DNA from: Actinomycetes bacterium
GTDB taxonomy: Bacteria; Actinomycetota; Acidimicrobiia; Acidimicrobiales; Palsa-688
Reading direction: 5' to 3'
Length of the DNA stretch: 36,774 bases
Assembly: GCA_021809885.1 (NCBI GenBank)
Contig: JAJZJY010000003.1
Span: forward strand, 1-36,774
In this document: one piece after another, positions 27,113 to 35,018 of the stretch
Position numbering within the stretch: the stretch's first letter is position 1
Layout of the letters: the number at the start of each line of letters is the position of its first letter
The notes under the pieces: generated by a model
Seen by the model: the letters and a program-made list of their open reading frames with translations, nothing else
What the model was told of the DNA's origin: nothing
Database searches by the model: none
Program-made: the position numbers and the translations under genes

Positions 27113-27260
27113 GTCCTGGGACGGGCTCACCCGTCCGAGCCCACGAAGGGCACTGACAGCCAGCCGCCCGGACCTCTTCCGCCGGCGGGTCTCGTCGAGC
27201 CGGCTGCCGGAGGCACCAGGCCAGGAGGAGGAGGAGGAGGAGGAGGAGGGCCGAGACTGA
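27113..27260 (-). pseudogene. second degraded copy of the CoiA-like N-terminal flank, containing an (AGG)n microsatellite
   Basis: 27119-27213 (acgggctcacccgtccgagcccacgaagggcactgacagccagccg...gccggaggcaccagg) parallels 25860-25965; (AGG)~9 at 27223-27249. Confidence 0.5.
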
Positions 27261-27412
27261 CGATCTCCGGCACCGGTACTTCGAGGCCGGCGGGGGTGCC
27301 CTCGGCGCTACGGCCTAGTCAAGGTCGACGGGCATGGGACAGAGGGCTCGTGGGACGACGGCGGCCGTAGGCCGAGCCGAAGTCGTACGGTCATTATGGG
27401 CCGTGGTGCCGC

Positions 27413-28126
27413 CTAGGGTTTGGCCTCAGGTGCTCTCCAACCGTGCGCCGGGCACACTGAACCCGGCAAAAGGTAGCGGTTACAACGGGCACCGTCCTTG
27501 TTGTGGCCTGAACACCGCACCGTCCCCGGCCTCCCACCGAGCAGCGCTTTGCCGGTCGTCGAAGCAACTCTCACAGCAGCCGCCGCTAGCCGTGTGTCGT
27601 CGTCAGCGAACGTCTCCTGGAGGATGAACTGGGTCTTCGGCGACAGCCTCGCCCTGTCATAGAAGCGCTCGACCAGGTCGAGCGCAAGGGCGCCCGTACT
27701 GACCCCGAGCATTTGTGCAAGGAGCCTCAGGTCTTCGGTGTCTTCCTCGACGCGTGCAGCTGCTGCCTTCATGGCGAAAACGAACTCAGGCGATGCCACG
27801 CTCACACTTATGCCGGGTGCCACGAAGGTGGTCTGTACCCCCGTGTCGGGCCGGTCGGGGAGGAGCCCCTTGACCCCGTCGTTGAGCCAGTCCTCCGGCA
27901 GGCCCTTTTCGGCTGCCATGCGCCGGGCCTCTTTGTAGATCACCGACTTTGGTTCGAAGACGGCGTCGATGTCCTTGGTGAGGCGGTCCCGGTTGTAGGC
28001 GAGAGCCATGGCGCTCCCGCCTACAACGAACATCTCGGCTCGTACCCCTTGGCTGTCGAGCCGGGCCCCGAGTTCGGTCATCAGCTCGATGATCTTGTCG
28101 CGGTCGAAGTAACCCTCCTGGGCCAC
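27413..28126 (-). CDS. AbiEii/DUF6036-like nucleotidyltransferase with C-terminal Cys/His motif
   Basis: IIELMTELGARLDSQGVRAEMFVVGGSAMALAYNRDRLTKDIDAVFEPKSVIYKEARRMAAEKGLPEDWLNDGVKGLLP. GTG 28126 overlaps the upstream HTH stop. C-terminus RCSGHNKDGARCNRYLLPGSVCPAHGW. Confidence 0.75.
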   Translation of the reverse strand: MAQEGYFDRDKIIELMTELGARLDSQGVRAEMFVVGGSAMALAYNRDRLTKDIDAVFEPKSVIYKEARRMAAEKGLPEDWLNDGVKGLLPDRPDTGVQTTFVAPGISVSVASPEFVFAMKAAAARVEEDTEDLRLLAQMLGVSTGALALDLVERFYDRARLSPKTQFILQETFADDDTRLAAAAVRVASTTGKALLGGRPGTVRCSGHNKDGARCNRYLLPGSVCPAHGWRAPEAKP

Positions 28127-28710
28127 TACACGCTCTCCAGAGCGGCACCGTCTACGACCACACCTCTCACTCGCAGCGACGTGGGGGTGGAGGTAAAGGA
28201 CAGAGCGTCGAAGGCGGGATCGGTGCCAAAGAACCAGAAGTGGTCGAGGCCTGAGCCTGTCGTCCACGCAGGTGCCCGGCGCCCATGCAGGACGTTCAGG
28301 TGCTCCGCCAGGCCGGCCAGCATGGCGTCCCACCTTTGGTCCCCCGTCGTCGAGGGCCGGGCGTAAAAGGTAGCCAGGTCGTCCTCGCTGCGCACCCACT
28401 TCGAGTCCGAGATCATCTGGCGTACAAGGCGGAGCACCTCGACGTCCGGCCTTCCGTCGCGAAGGGCCTCTCGTACCGCTGAAGCCGTGGCTGCCACCGT
28501 CATCAGGTTGTTGACATGCACCGGGCTCTTGGCCCCGGCCTTGATCGCCGCCAGAAGCCTCGCCAGGGTGCCGGCGTTCGCTGTCTTGGCGCCTCTTTCG
28601 TAAGCCGCCACGTTGCTCTCTTTTGTCCCGGCAGCCCGAGCAACCTGCCTGAGGGTGAGCCCAGCCGCCTGTCGGAGTGACCGTAGCTCCCAGCCTTGCA
28701 TGACCACCAT
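28126..28710 (-). CDS. XRE-family HTH protein, regulator/antitoxin partner of the NTase
   Basis: LRSLRQAAGLTLRQVARAAGTKESNVAAYERGAKTANAGTLARLLAAI is HTH_3. Alternative start at 28701. Confidence 0.8.
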   Translation of the reverse strand: MVVMQGWELRSLRQAAGLTLRQVARAAGTKESNVAAYERGAKTANAGTLARLLAAIKAGAKSPVHVNNLMTVAATASAVREALRDGRPDVEVLRLVRQMISDSKWVRSEDDLATFYARPSTTGDQRWDAMLAGLAEHLNVLHGRRAPAWTTGSGLDHFWFFGTDPAFDALSFTSTPTSLRVRGVVVDGAALESV

Positions 28711-28780
28711 CGTATCACATATCAGATATCAGTCCAACCGACAGTGACGGTTATCGGTCGTGGTGGTGGTGTTGTCGAGA

Positions 28781-29137
28781 CTAGGAGGATCGGCCGTTCA
28801 ACTCTGGATGGGCCCTTTCCCATGTCTGACGCGCGATGACGGGGATGTTCAGATGGCACCACTCCCGGACGAGAAGGCCACGGTTGAGCCAGTCCGCCAG
28901 GTCTTGTTCAGAGCCAGCCTCACGGATGACGGCGGCATAAAACGACCGCAATCTGTTCGGCCGGGAGAGGTCGTACGAAGACGACTGCGACCAGTCAAGG
29001 TGCAGTGGCAAGTCCACGGTGCCAGACATCGGGCCGTGGAGGGCGCCAAGGTCGTCGGGGACAAAGAACGGCACGCTGTTCTCGAAGGTTGCGACGGCAC
29101 CGGCGGCCACCTCGACGTACCACTTCATGCCCTTCAT
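28781..29137 (-). CDS. hypothetical protein
   Basis: 118-aa ORF with protein-like composition (MKGMKWYVEVAAGAVATFENSVPFFVPDDLGALHGPMSGTVDLPLHLDWSQ). Confidence 0.5.
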   Translation of the reverse strand: MKGMKWYVEVAAGAVATFENSVPFFVPDDLGALHGPMSGTVDLPLHLDWSQSSSYDLSRPNRLRSFYAAVIREAGSEQDLADWLNRGLLVREWCHLNIPVIARQTWERAHPELNGRSS

Positions 29138-29230
29138 TGTGCCGGACTAGGCACAGAGCGAGCAGCTGCTCCCGAGCTGCAAAGGCTGCCGGACCTATCT
29201 GGCCCTGACCCCGGGGGAGGGCGAGGCCAT

Positions 29231-29683
29231 CTACTCCCTCCTGGCCCTCCGCCACGCCTCGATCGGCCCGTTCGGACAGTAGGCCGCTCCGCAGTCCAGG
29301 TCGGGGTGGCCCGGTGCAGTCGGCTCGCGACCGGCCCGTATCGCTTCGAGCACGGTGGCACCCACGTCGCTACCGGGCCAGTCCTCCACGAGGCCGGCCA
29401 GGACGAGGCGCACCGGTGAGCCAGCCGCCCAGTGCTCGCAAGCATCGATGAGCAAGCCGCAGGGAGTGAGCGCCCAGTGGCCGAGGGTCACCCACTCGCC
29501 GTCGAAGTCCATGCGATGGCCACCGGGCCGCGCCAACCGGAGCTGGCGGTCGCCAGCCACATCGACCAGCCTGGTCGTGCCCCGGAGAGAGACGACCGTG
29601 GCGGCGCCCGCAGCCCGGACGTCGCCGGCGAGGTCACGCCAGTGATCGCCGTCACGCCAGATGACCTCCGGCTCGGCCATCAC
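29231..29683 (-). CDS. hypothetical protein
   Basis: 150 aa; overlaps the upstream 29680-30096 ORF by 4 nt, suggesting an operon. Confidence 0.55.
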   Translation of the reverse strand: MMAEPEVIWRDGDHWRDLAGDVRAAGAATVVSLRGTTRLVDVAGDRQLRLARPGGHRMDFDGEWVTLGHWALTPCGLLIDACEHWAAGSPVRLVLAGLVEDWPGSDVGATVLEAIRAGREPTAPGHPDLDCGAAYCPNGPIEAWRRARRE

Positions 29684-30096
29684 TGGCCCTCGGTCGCTGG
29701 GCCTGCCGCCACCTCGGGAAGCTCAACGGGCCCGCTTGGGCCGTGATGTCCCGCCTCAGCGGGCGCTGCGTCCCCGGACGCGGGGTCCCCGGGCGGCAGG
29801 CGCCGGATCGACACCACTGGCGTCGTCAGCCTGGTCGTCTTCACCGCGTCCGAGCGCACCTGGAGCACCATCGCGAGCGGCAGGCCCACCACCACAGGCC
29901 CGATGGCGAGCAGCGGTACGGCCTCCCCGTCGCTCCGGAGGTCGCTCACGTCGAAGTCGGCTACCGGCTCCTCGGCGGCGCGTGCCCGAGTGACCTGCAC
30001 CAACCCAAAATCCAACAGGTGGACCGACCCGCTCGCGGTCTGCACGGCCCAGCAACCGACGTGGTCAGTTGGGCCCAGGTGGTCGACAGTCTGCAC
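29680..30096 (-). CDS. hypothetical protein
   Basis: 138 aa; TASGSVHLLDFGLVQVTRARAAEEPVADFDVSDLRSDGEAVPLLAIGPVVVGLPLAMVLQVRSD; coupled to the next ORF. Confidence 0.5.
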   Translation of the reverse strand: MQTVDHLGPTDHVGCWAVQTASGSVHLLDFGLVQVTRARAAEEPVADFDVSDLRSDGEAVPLLAIGPVVVGLPLAMVLQVRSDAVKTTRLTTPVVSIRRLPPGDPASGDAAPAEAGHHGPSGPVELPEVAAGPATEGQ

Positions 30097-30413
30097 GCCA
30101 GCGATTATGGCGTATGGGGATGACGGTCATGCAAATGGCAATAACATGACTGCGCTGGGCTTGTCAATTGTGTGATGAGATGATGCGGCAACTGGTATGC
30201 AGAGTGGCAGGTGGGAAAGGCCGGCCAGAACGGATTCCTTCGCCCACAGGGGCTCTGACCGCCGGGGCATCCGGGGCCTGACGGAAAAAGTCCGTGGAAA
30301 GGAGACCCCGTCACGACTCGACTCGTTACGTCTCGTACACTTTTCACGGATCTTTTCCGCTTCAAGCGCCCGACCCCAGAAGATGCCCCGCTACCACGCC
30401 TGGCTGCGCGTTA

Positions 30414-30965
30414 CTAACGGCCGAGGCTGCTGGCGTCGAGGCGGGCCGCTGCGACCACGCCTTCCGGCTCCTCGGCGAGGACCTCGGCCGGGGCACGCCA
30501 ACCGAGAGCCTCGGAGCCGGTGCCCCACCACAGCGCCAGGGCCCAGTCCGACAGGCGAAGCGGCCTCAGGGCCTCCAGGGCTTCGGCCACCGCCGCCCGG
30601 GGTTGGCCCGCCTCATCGAACTGGAACTCCGGGTAGAGCACCTGGCCGCTCAGGTCGACCCCGAAGATGCGCCGGGCGGAAGCCCAGTGCGAGGCGGCGG
30701 CTCTCCGGCCTCTCGACTCGGGCTCGCTCAGATCGGCCGGCTCGGTGGCCCTGAGAACGGGGAACTTTGCCAGGAAGCCCGTTCGGAGATGAGCATTGCG
30801 GCGGGCCTGCTCGGTCCAGTCGGCGCCGGGTACACGAGGGACGGCGCCAGGCATGAGCCGAGCCACGAGGTCCTCCATCTGGGCGTCCACGGGCACCTCG
30901 ATGACCCCGGGCTCGGTCCGCTTCACCCGCTCTGCCACGTCTTCGGGCACCACCAGCAGTCGCAC
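30414..30965 (-). CDS. DUF2384-like (MbcA/ParS/Xre antitoxin-like) protein without adjacent RES partner
   Basis: RIFGVDLSGQVLYPEFQFDEAGQPRAAVAEALEALRPLRLSDWALALWWGTGSEALGWRAPAEVLAEEPEGVVAAAR resembles actinobacterial MbcA-like C-terminal domains. Confidence 0.6.
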   Translation of the reverse strand: MRLLVVPEDVAERVKRTEPGVIEVPVDAQMEDLVARLMPGAVPRVPGADWTEQARRNAHLRTGFLAKFPVLRATEPADLSEPESRGRRAAASHWASARRIFGVDLSGQVLYPEFQFDEAGQPRAAVAEALEALRPLRLSDWALALWWGTGSEALGWRAPAEVLAEEPEGVVAAARLDASSLGR

Positions 30966-31059
30966 ACGACCCTCCTGGCAAGGGGTACACCCCCGCTCCC
31001 ACCACAATCGTAGGCCGATGGCGGCTCCCCAGCCCCTCGCTCCCGCTTGCCCGTCCAGA

Positions 31060-31083
31060 GGGGGTAGAGGGCCCTCTACCCCC
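31060..31083. promoter_or_regulatory. perfect 24-bp palindrome GGGGGTAGAGGGCCCTCTACCCCC between divergent genes
   Basis: Seen directly; lies between the 30965 (-) and 31200 (+) starts. Confidence 0.75.
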
Positions 31084-31199
31084 GGGACAGTCCGTGCTCG
31101 GGGGCGCTTGGAGGCCGCCGACAGGTGGTCGCTCGGGGGCCTTGGTCACTTTTGGCCCCGCCACTTCCACTGTCCGCCGCGCCTGCCGATGCAAGACCC

Positions 31200-32651
31200 A
31201 TGCCTCGTCGCGCCCGTCCCGTCATCGACCCGCGCATCCTCGTCGGCGACTGCCGGGACCGCCTCCCCGAGCTGGCCGACAGCTCCATCGACGCCATGGT
31301 CACCGACCCCCCGTCGGGTACCCACTACGGCGACCACGCATGGGACCGCTTCGGCTCGGACGACGAGAACGGGTCGGCAACGCCCGAGGCCCTGGCCTCC
31401 TACCGCTCCTTCCTGACAGCGGCGTTCAGGGAGGCCTACCGGGCCCTGAAGCCGGGCGCGTACGCCATCGTGTGGGCGTTCCCGCGTACGTGCCACCACA
31501 CCATGACGGCCCTGGAGGACGCCGGCTTCGACGTCCGTGACGTGATAACCCACCACTTCGCCACCGGCAACCCCAAGTCGAGGTGCCCCGGCGAATGGGT
31601 CGACCGGTCCCCGAGCGCAGACGCCGAGGAGTGGGGCACCTTCGTCACTGCCGGGCGCAAGAGGGCCCGGATGAGCCGCGAGGCGCTGGCCGACCGGCTC
31701 GGCGGCGGCGTGACGGCCCTGCGCGTCGCGGAATGGGAGCGGGGCCTCAGGCTTCCGACCTCCCCGGAGCGGAGGCGCCTCGCCAAGCTCTTGCGCTCGG
31801 AGGGGTACGTCACGAGCGCAGCGCGCGAGTGGGAGGGCTGGGGCACAGCGCTCAAGCCGGCCACAGAGTTCTGGGTCGTGGCCCGGAAGCCCCTCGAAGA
31901 CGGGGACCTGGGCAACAACGCCCTGCGTTGGGGCACGGGGGCCATGCCGGTCCATGCCGTGCGCACCGGGGTCGACGGCAGCCTCGCCGAGGACGGCCGC
32001 TGGCCCACCAACCTGGTCATGACGCACGCTCCGGGGTGCGAGATCACCGGCCACACCAAAGTGAAGACCCCCGTGCCAACGGCCCGGTCCCGCGAGTGGG
32101 GTGCCTCGGGGGGTGCCAACAACTGGGGCCGGGGCCGGGAGGTGGGCCGGGGGGACGCCCGGACGCCGAGCATGGAGACGGTGCCGGTGTGGAGCTGTGA
32201 GGAGGGCTGCCCGGTGCAGCTCATCGAGAGCCAGTCCGGTCGGGACGGTACGAGCCGCTACTTCCCGGCCTTTCGTCCCGAACCTGGGGACGCCATCAAT
32301 GCGCTGGTCAGGTTCATCGACAAGACCGGTGGCCGTGAACGCCCGGTCGTCGCCTCGGCGCCGCGGCACCCGACGCCCAAGGCGTTGCCGCTCATGCGCT
32401 GGCTGGTGAGGCTGGTCACCCCTCCCGGTGGCCTGGTGCTGGACCCCTTCCTCGGCTCCGGAGCGACAGCGGAGGCGGCCCTGATGGAGGGCTTCGACTG
32501 GGTGGGCTGCGAGGTGGCCGACGGCCGGGACGGCCGGCCGGACTACATCTCGCTCGTACAGGCCCGGGTCGAACGCTTCGAGCGCGGCGAGTCGCCGGGA
32601 CAGCCGGCGCTAGGCCCGGCTGCGGGAAGAGAGCGGCGGCGAGGGCGCTGA
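31200..32651 (+). CDS. DNA methyltransferase (N4-cytosine/N6-adenine class) with internal HTH-like insertion
   Basis: RILVGDCRDRLPELADSSIDAMVTDPPSGTHYGDHAWDRF (motif IV DPPS), PKALPLMRWLVRLVTPPGGLVLDPFLGSGATAEAALMEGFDWVGCEV (motif I FLGSGAT), internal RKRARMSREALADRLGGGVTALRVAEWERGLRLPTSPERRRLAKLLRSEG. Confidence 0.92.
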   Translation: MPRRARPVIDPRILVGDCRDRLPELADSSIDAMVTDPPSGTHYGDHAWDRFGSDDENGSATPEALASYRSFLTAAFREAYRALKPGAYAIVWAFPRTCHHTMTALEDAGFDVRDVITHHFATGNPKSRCPGEWVDRSPSADAEEWGTFVTAGRKRARMSREALADRLGGGVTALRVAEWERGLRLPTSPERRRLAKLLRSEGYVTSAAREWEGWGTALKPATEFWVVARKPLEDGDLGNNALRWGTGAMPVHAVRTGVDGSLAEDGRWPTNLVMTHAPGCEITGHTKVKTPVPTARSREWGASGGANNWGRGREVGRGDARTPSMETVPVWSCEEGCPVQLIESQSGRDGTSRYFPAFRPEPGDAINALVRFIDKTGGRERPVVASAPRHPTPKALPLMRWLVRLVTPPGGLVLDPFLGSGATAEAALMEGFDWVGCEVADGRDGRPDYISLVQARVERFERGESPGQPALGPAAGRERRRGR

Positions 32652-32678
32652 GCCGGCAGGGCCGCGGACGTCACCCCG

Positions 32679-33299
32679 TCAGCGCGCCCAGGAGAACTCC
32701 GTCGTCTCGGTGAAGGTGACGTCGGAGGCCGAGTGGCCGCGATAGGCCGGGAAGTGCGCCACGTACTGGGTCTCCACGGTCTGGGGCTTGCCCGGCGCTG
32801 CCCACTTGGCCACCCACTGGGCCATCGAGACGATGGTGGTCAACGGTGGTACGTGACGGCCGACATAGCCCGGCTGGATCTCCCCGGTCATCGTGAATGC
32901 GTTGGCATCGCCGAAGGCGAGCGGGTTGCCCCGGTCGGAGGCCAGGAGCCAGAAGCCATGCGCGCCGAAGGTGACGGCGATCCCCGTGATGTGGGCGCCG
33001 TACACGTGCTCGGCCACGGACCCCATAGTCGCCAGCGGATCCGTCGTGGCCTTGCAGCCCGCAGCCGGGCCGAGCAGTGCCGCACAGGCTGCAACCGAGC
33101 CGCCGCTGAACCTGACTACGCCGTTGGCAGTGACGGCGATGTCACTGGCACTGGGGCCGCTGACATTGATCGGCGCTATGCGGTCGCTCGCTACGATCGG
33201 CCCGGCACTGGGGAGAGCCTGGGCTATGGAAACGGCTCCGAGCCCGAGCACAGCGGTGGCGGTGACCGTAAGGGCGACGACAAGTCTCCGACAGGGCAT
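32679..33299 (-). CDS. secreted hypothetical protein
   Basis: MPCRRLVVALTVTATAVLGLGAVSIAQALPSAG signal peptide; the upstream 23 aa of the track ORF are unlikely coding. Confidence 0.65.
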   Translation of the reverse strand: MPCRRLVVALTVTATAVLGLGAVSIAQALPSAGPIVASDRIAPINVSGPSASDIAVTANGVVRFSGGSVAACAALLGPAAGCKATTDPLATMGSVAEHVYGAHITGIAVTFGAHGFWLLASDRGNPLAFGDANAFTMTGEIQPGYVGRHVPPLTTIVSMAQWVAKWAAPGKPQTVETQYVAHFPAYRGHSASDVTFTETTEFSWAR

Positions 33300-33486
33300 C
33301 TCGTAGGTCCTCCTTTGCCCGGGCGGTGGCCGGCTGCTGAGTACCTTGCCGGGACCGGGACGGCTCACTTCGGGTCAGCCAGACCGGTGTGGAAGTGGTC
33401 GGTCATCCACCCTCAACTAGGCGGCGCTCCATCCAAGGTGGGTCGATGCGCGGGGCTGGGCACGGGCCAAGGAAGAGTAACTGGTA

Positions 33487-33534
33487 GCGCAGATGAGCCC
33501 GACCGGCCAGTAGTCGGCACGGGCTCATCTGCGC
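33487..33534. promoter_or_regulatory. 15-bp perfect inverted repeat GCGCAGATGAGCCCG-18nt-CGGGCTCATCTGCGC
   Basis: Seen directly in the divergent intergenic region. Confidence 0.75.
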
Positions 33535-33569
33535 CCCGTCAGGAGGAGTCACAGGGAGCAAGCTCAGCC

Positions 33570-33596
33570 AAAACTATAGATGATGTCTATAGTTTT
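33570..33596. promoter_or_regulatory. 11-bp perfect inverted repeat AAAACTATAGA-TGATG-TCTATAGTTTT
   Basis: Seen directly; AT-rich island upstream of the 33629 CDS. Confidence 0.75.
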
Positions 33597-33628
33597 TCGC
33601 TCTGCGGGACGGCGGTAACGTCGAGGTC

Positions 33629-34543
33629 GTGGCCGATGAGTTCGAGTCGTGGGAGTTCCCCGTCCCGCTCGCTCCAGAGCGGGGACCGCGACGGGTGCGG
33701 GTCTACCTGGCAGCGGGTGAGAGGGTACGGCTCGTCGCGTCCGGCTACCCGGCCCTGGACGACCTGCTGGGGCTCACGGTAGAGGCACCAGGCGTACTCG
33801 TCGTGCCGACCGAGTCGGTCGAGACGGTCGAGACGGTCGAGACGGTCGGCCAGCTCGTCGAATCTGCCTGGGTCGCTGTGTTGGACGGGCAAGCCAGGTT
33901 CGTCGTGGAGTGGTCTGCGCTCTGGTCGGACGGGACGGTGCTCCGCCCCAGCCCGGACGGGCTCGTACGGGCGCCGGCGACGACGCCCGAGAGGCTGGCC
34001 CGCGTCATCAGGGCCCTGGGCCGACCGGCCGGGACGGCCGCTGACGCCGACGACCCGCTGGAGGACTGGATCCCGCCGGACCGGCTGCGGCCGGGGGCCG
34101 TGTGCCCCCGGGAGGACCGCCTCTTCAAGAACGGAAGGTGGTTCCTGACCGATGGGCAGAGGGTCAGGTCGCTCTCCGGTGGCGATGTCTCAATGTCCGA
34201 TATGCACGTAGCGGCACGCCGCCTACCGGCCGGGCTTGCCTTCGTGGCTACGGGCGAGAAGGTCGTTTTCTGGGACCCGCCGCTGGCGAGCGTCGAAGAG
34301 CTGGCTTCCGAGGCCTGGCTGGCGGTCTACGACGAGCAAGTCCACCGGGTGGTCAGCACGGTCGCGGACATCGACAAGGACGGGAGGACCTGGGTCAGCA
34401 TCGGCCACCGTTACGCCCGACGAGAGTTCCGGACGGTCTCTACCGGGGACACCCACTTGCGGGCGCTGACTCACGACCAGCTGTTGGACCGGCTCCGGGC
34501 CCTCAGCGGGCCGGGCGACGAACCATCTGGGGGCAACTCGTGA
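33629..34543 (+). CDS. hypothetical protein
   Basis: 304-aa ORF with protein-like composition; contains a short in-frame VET repeat (VETVETVET; gtcgagacg x3). Confidence 0.65.
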   Translation: MADEFESWEFPVPLAPERGPRRVRVYLAAGERVRLVASGYPALDDLLGLTVEAPGVLVVPTESVETVETVETVGQLVESAWVAVLDGQARFVVEWSALWSDGTVLRPSPDGLVRAPATTPERLARVIRALGRPAGTAADADDPLEDWIPPDRLRPGAVCPREDRLFKNGRWFLTDGQRVRSLSGGDVSMSDMHVAARRLPAGLAFVATGEKVVFWDPPLASVEELASEAWLAVYDEQVHRVVSTVADIDKDGRTWVSIGHRYARREFRTVSTGDTHLRALTHDQLLDRLRALSGPGDEPSGGNS

Positions 34544-34826
34544 GCCTCTCCCGAGCCTGGGGAACGGCATACCTCGTCATTGCCACCGGCACGGTGAGCA
34601 CCGAGGGGTACGTGCACCTGTGGAGCATGCCCGCTTCATCACCGGCGTTGTGCGGGACGCGGGAGCGCGGCTCGGACCTGTAGGTCATCGCCCGGCCATC
34701 CCCACGACTTACCCGCCGGGCAACCTGGTCCTTCGCTTTCTTCTGGCCGGTGGTAGTCACGGCAAGGTTCTGGGCTGTGAGGCACCTCCTCGAATGCGCC
34801 GAAGCCGATGAACTACGGTCAGATGC

Positions 34827-35018
34827 GTGTTGCGCCTGGTGGTCAGACCAATGACGGGTCGAAAGAACGTTGGACTGACCACGGGCGGGAACGCTGACCT
34901 GACCATCCTCTTTGAACTCCCAGAAGGGTGGGCACCCCCCATCGGAGCTGCGAGCAAGCTCCTAGCGCTCCTACTGGCCGAGCGGGACCGCCGCAACCGT
35001 GAGGAGCGGGCGGCATGA
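34827..35018 (+). CDS. small protein translationally coupled to the serine integrase
   Basis: MLRLVVRPMTGRKNVGLTTGGNADLTILFELPEGWAPPIGAASKLLALLLAERDRRNREERAA; stop overlaps the integrase ATG (ATGA 35015-35018). Confidence 0.55.
   Translation: MLRLVVRPMTGRKNVGLTTGGNADLTILFELPEGWAPPIGAASKLLALLLAERDRRNREERAA

Noticed and set aside
27223-27249. (AGG)n as a functional repeat
   Set aside because: Simple microsatellite inside a decaying gene fragment; slippage is the simplest explanation.
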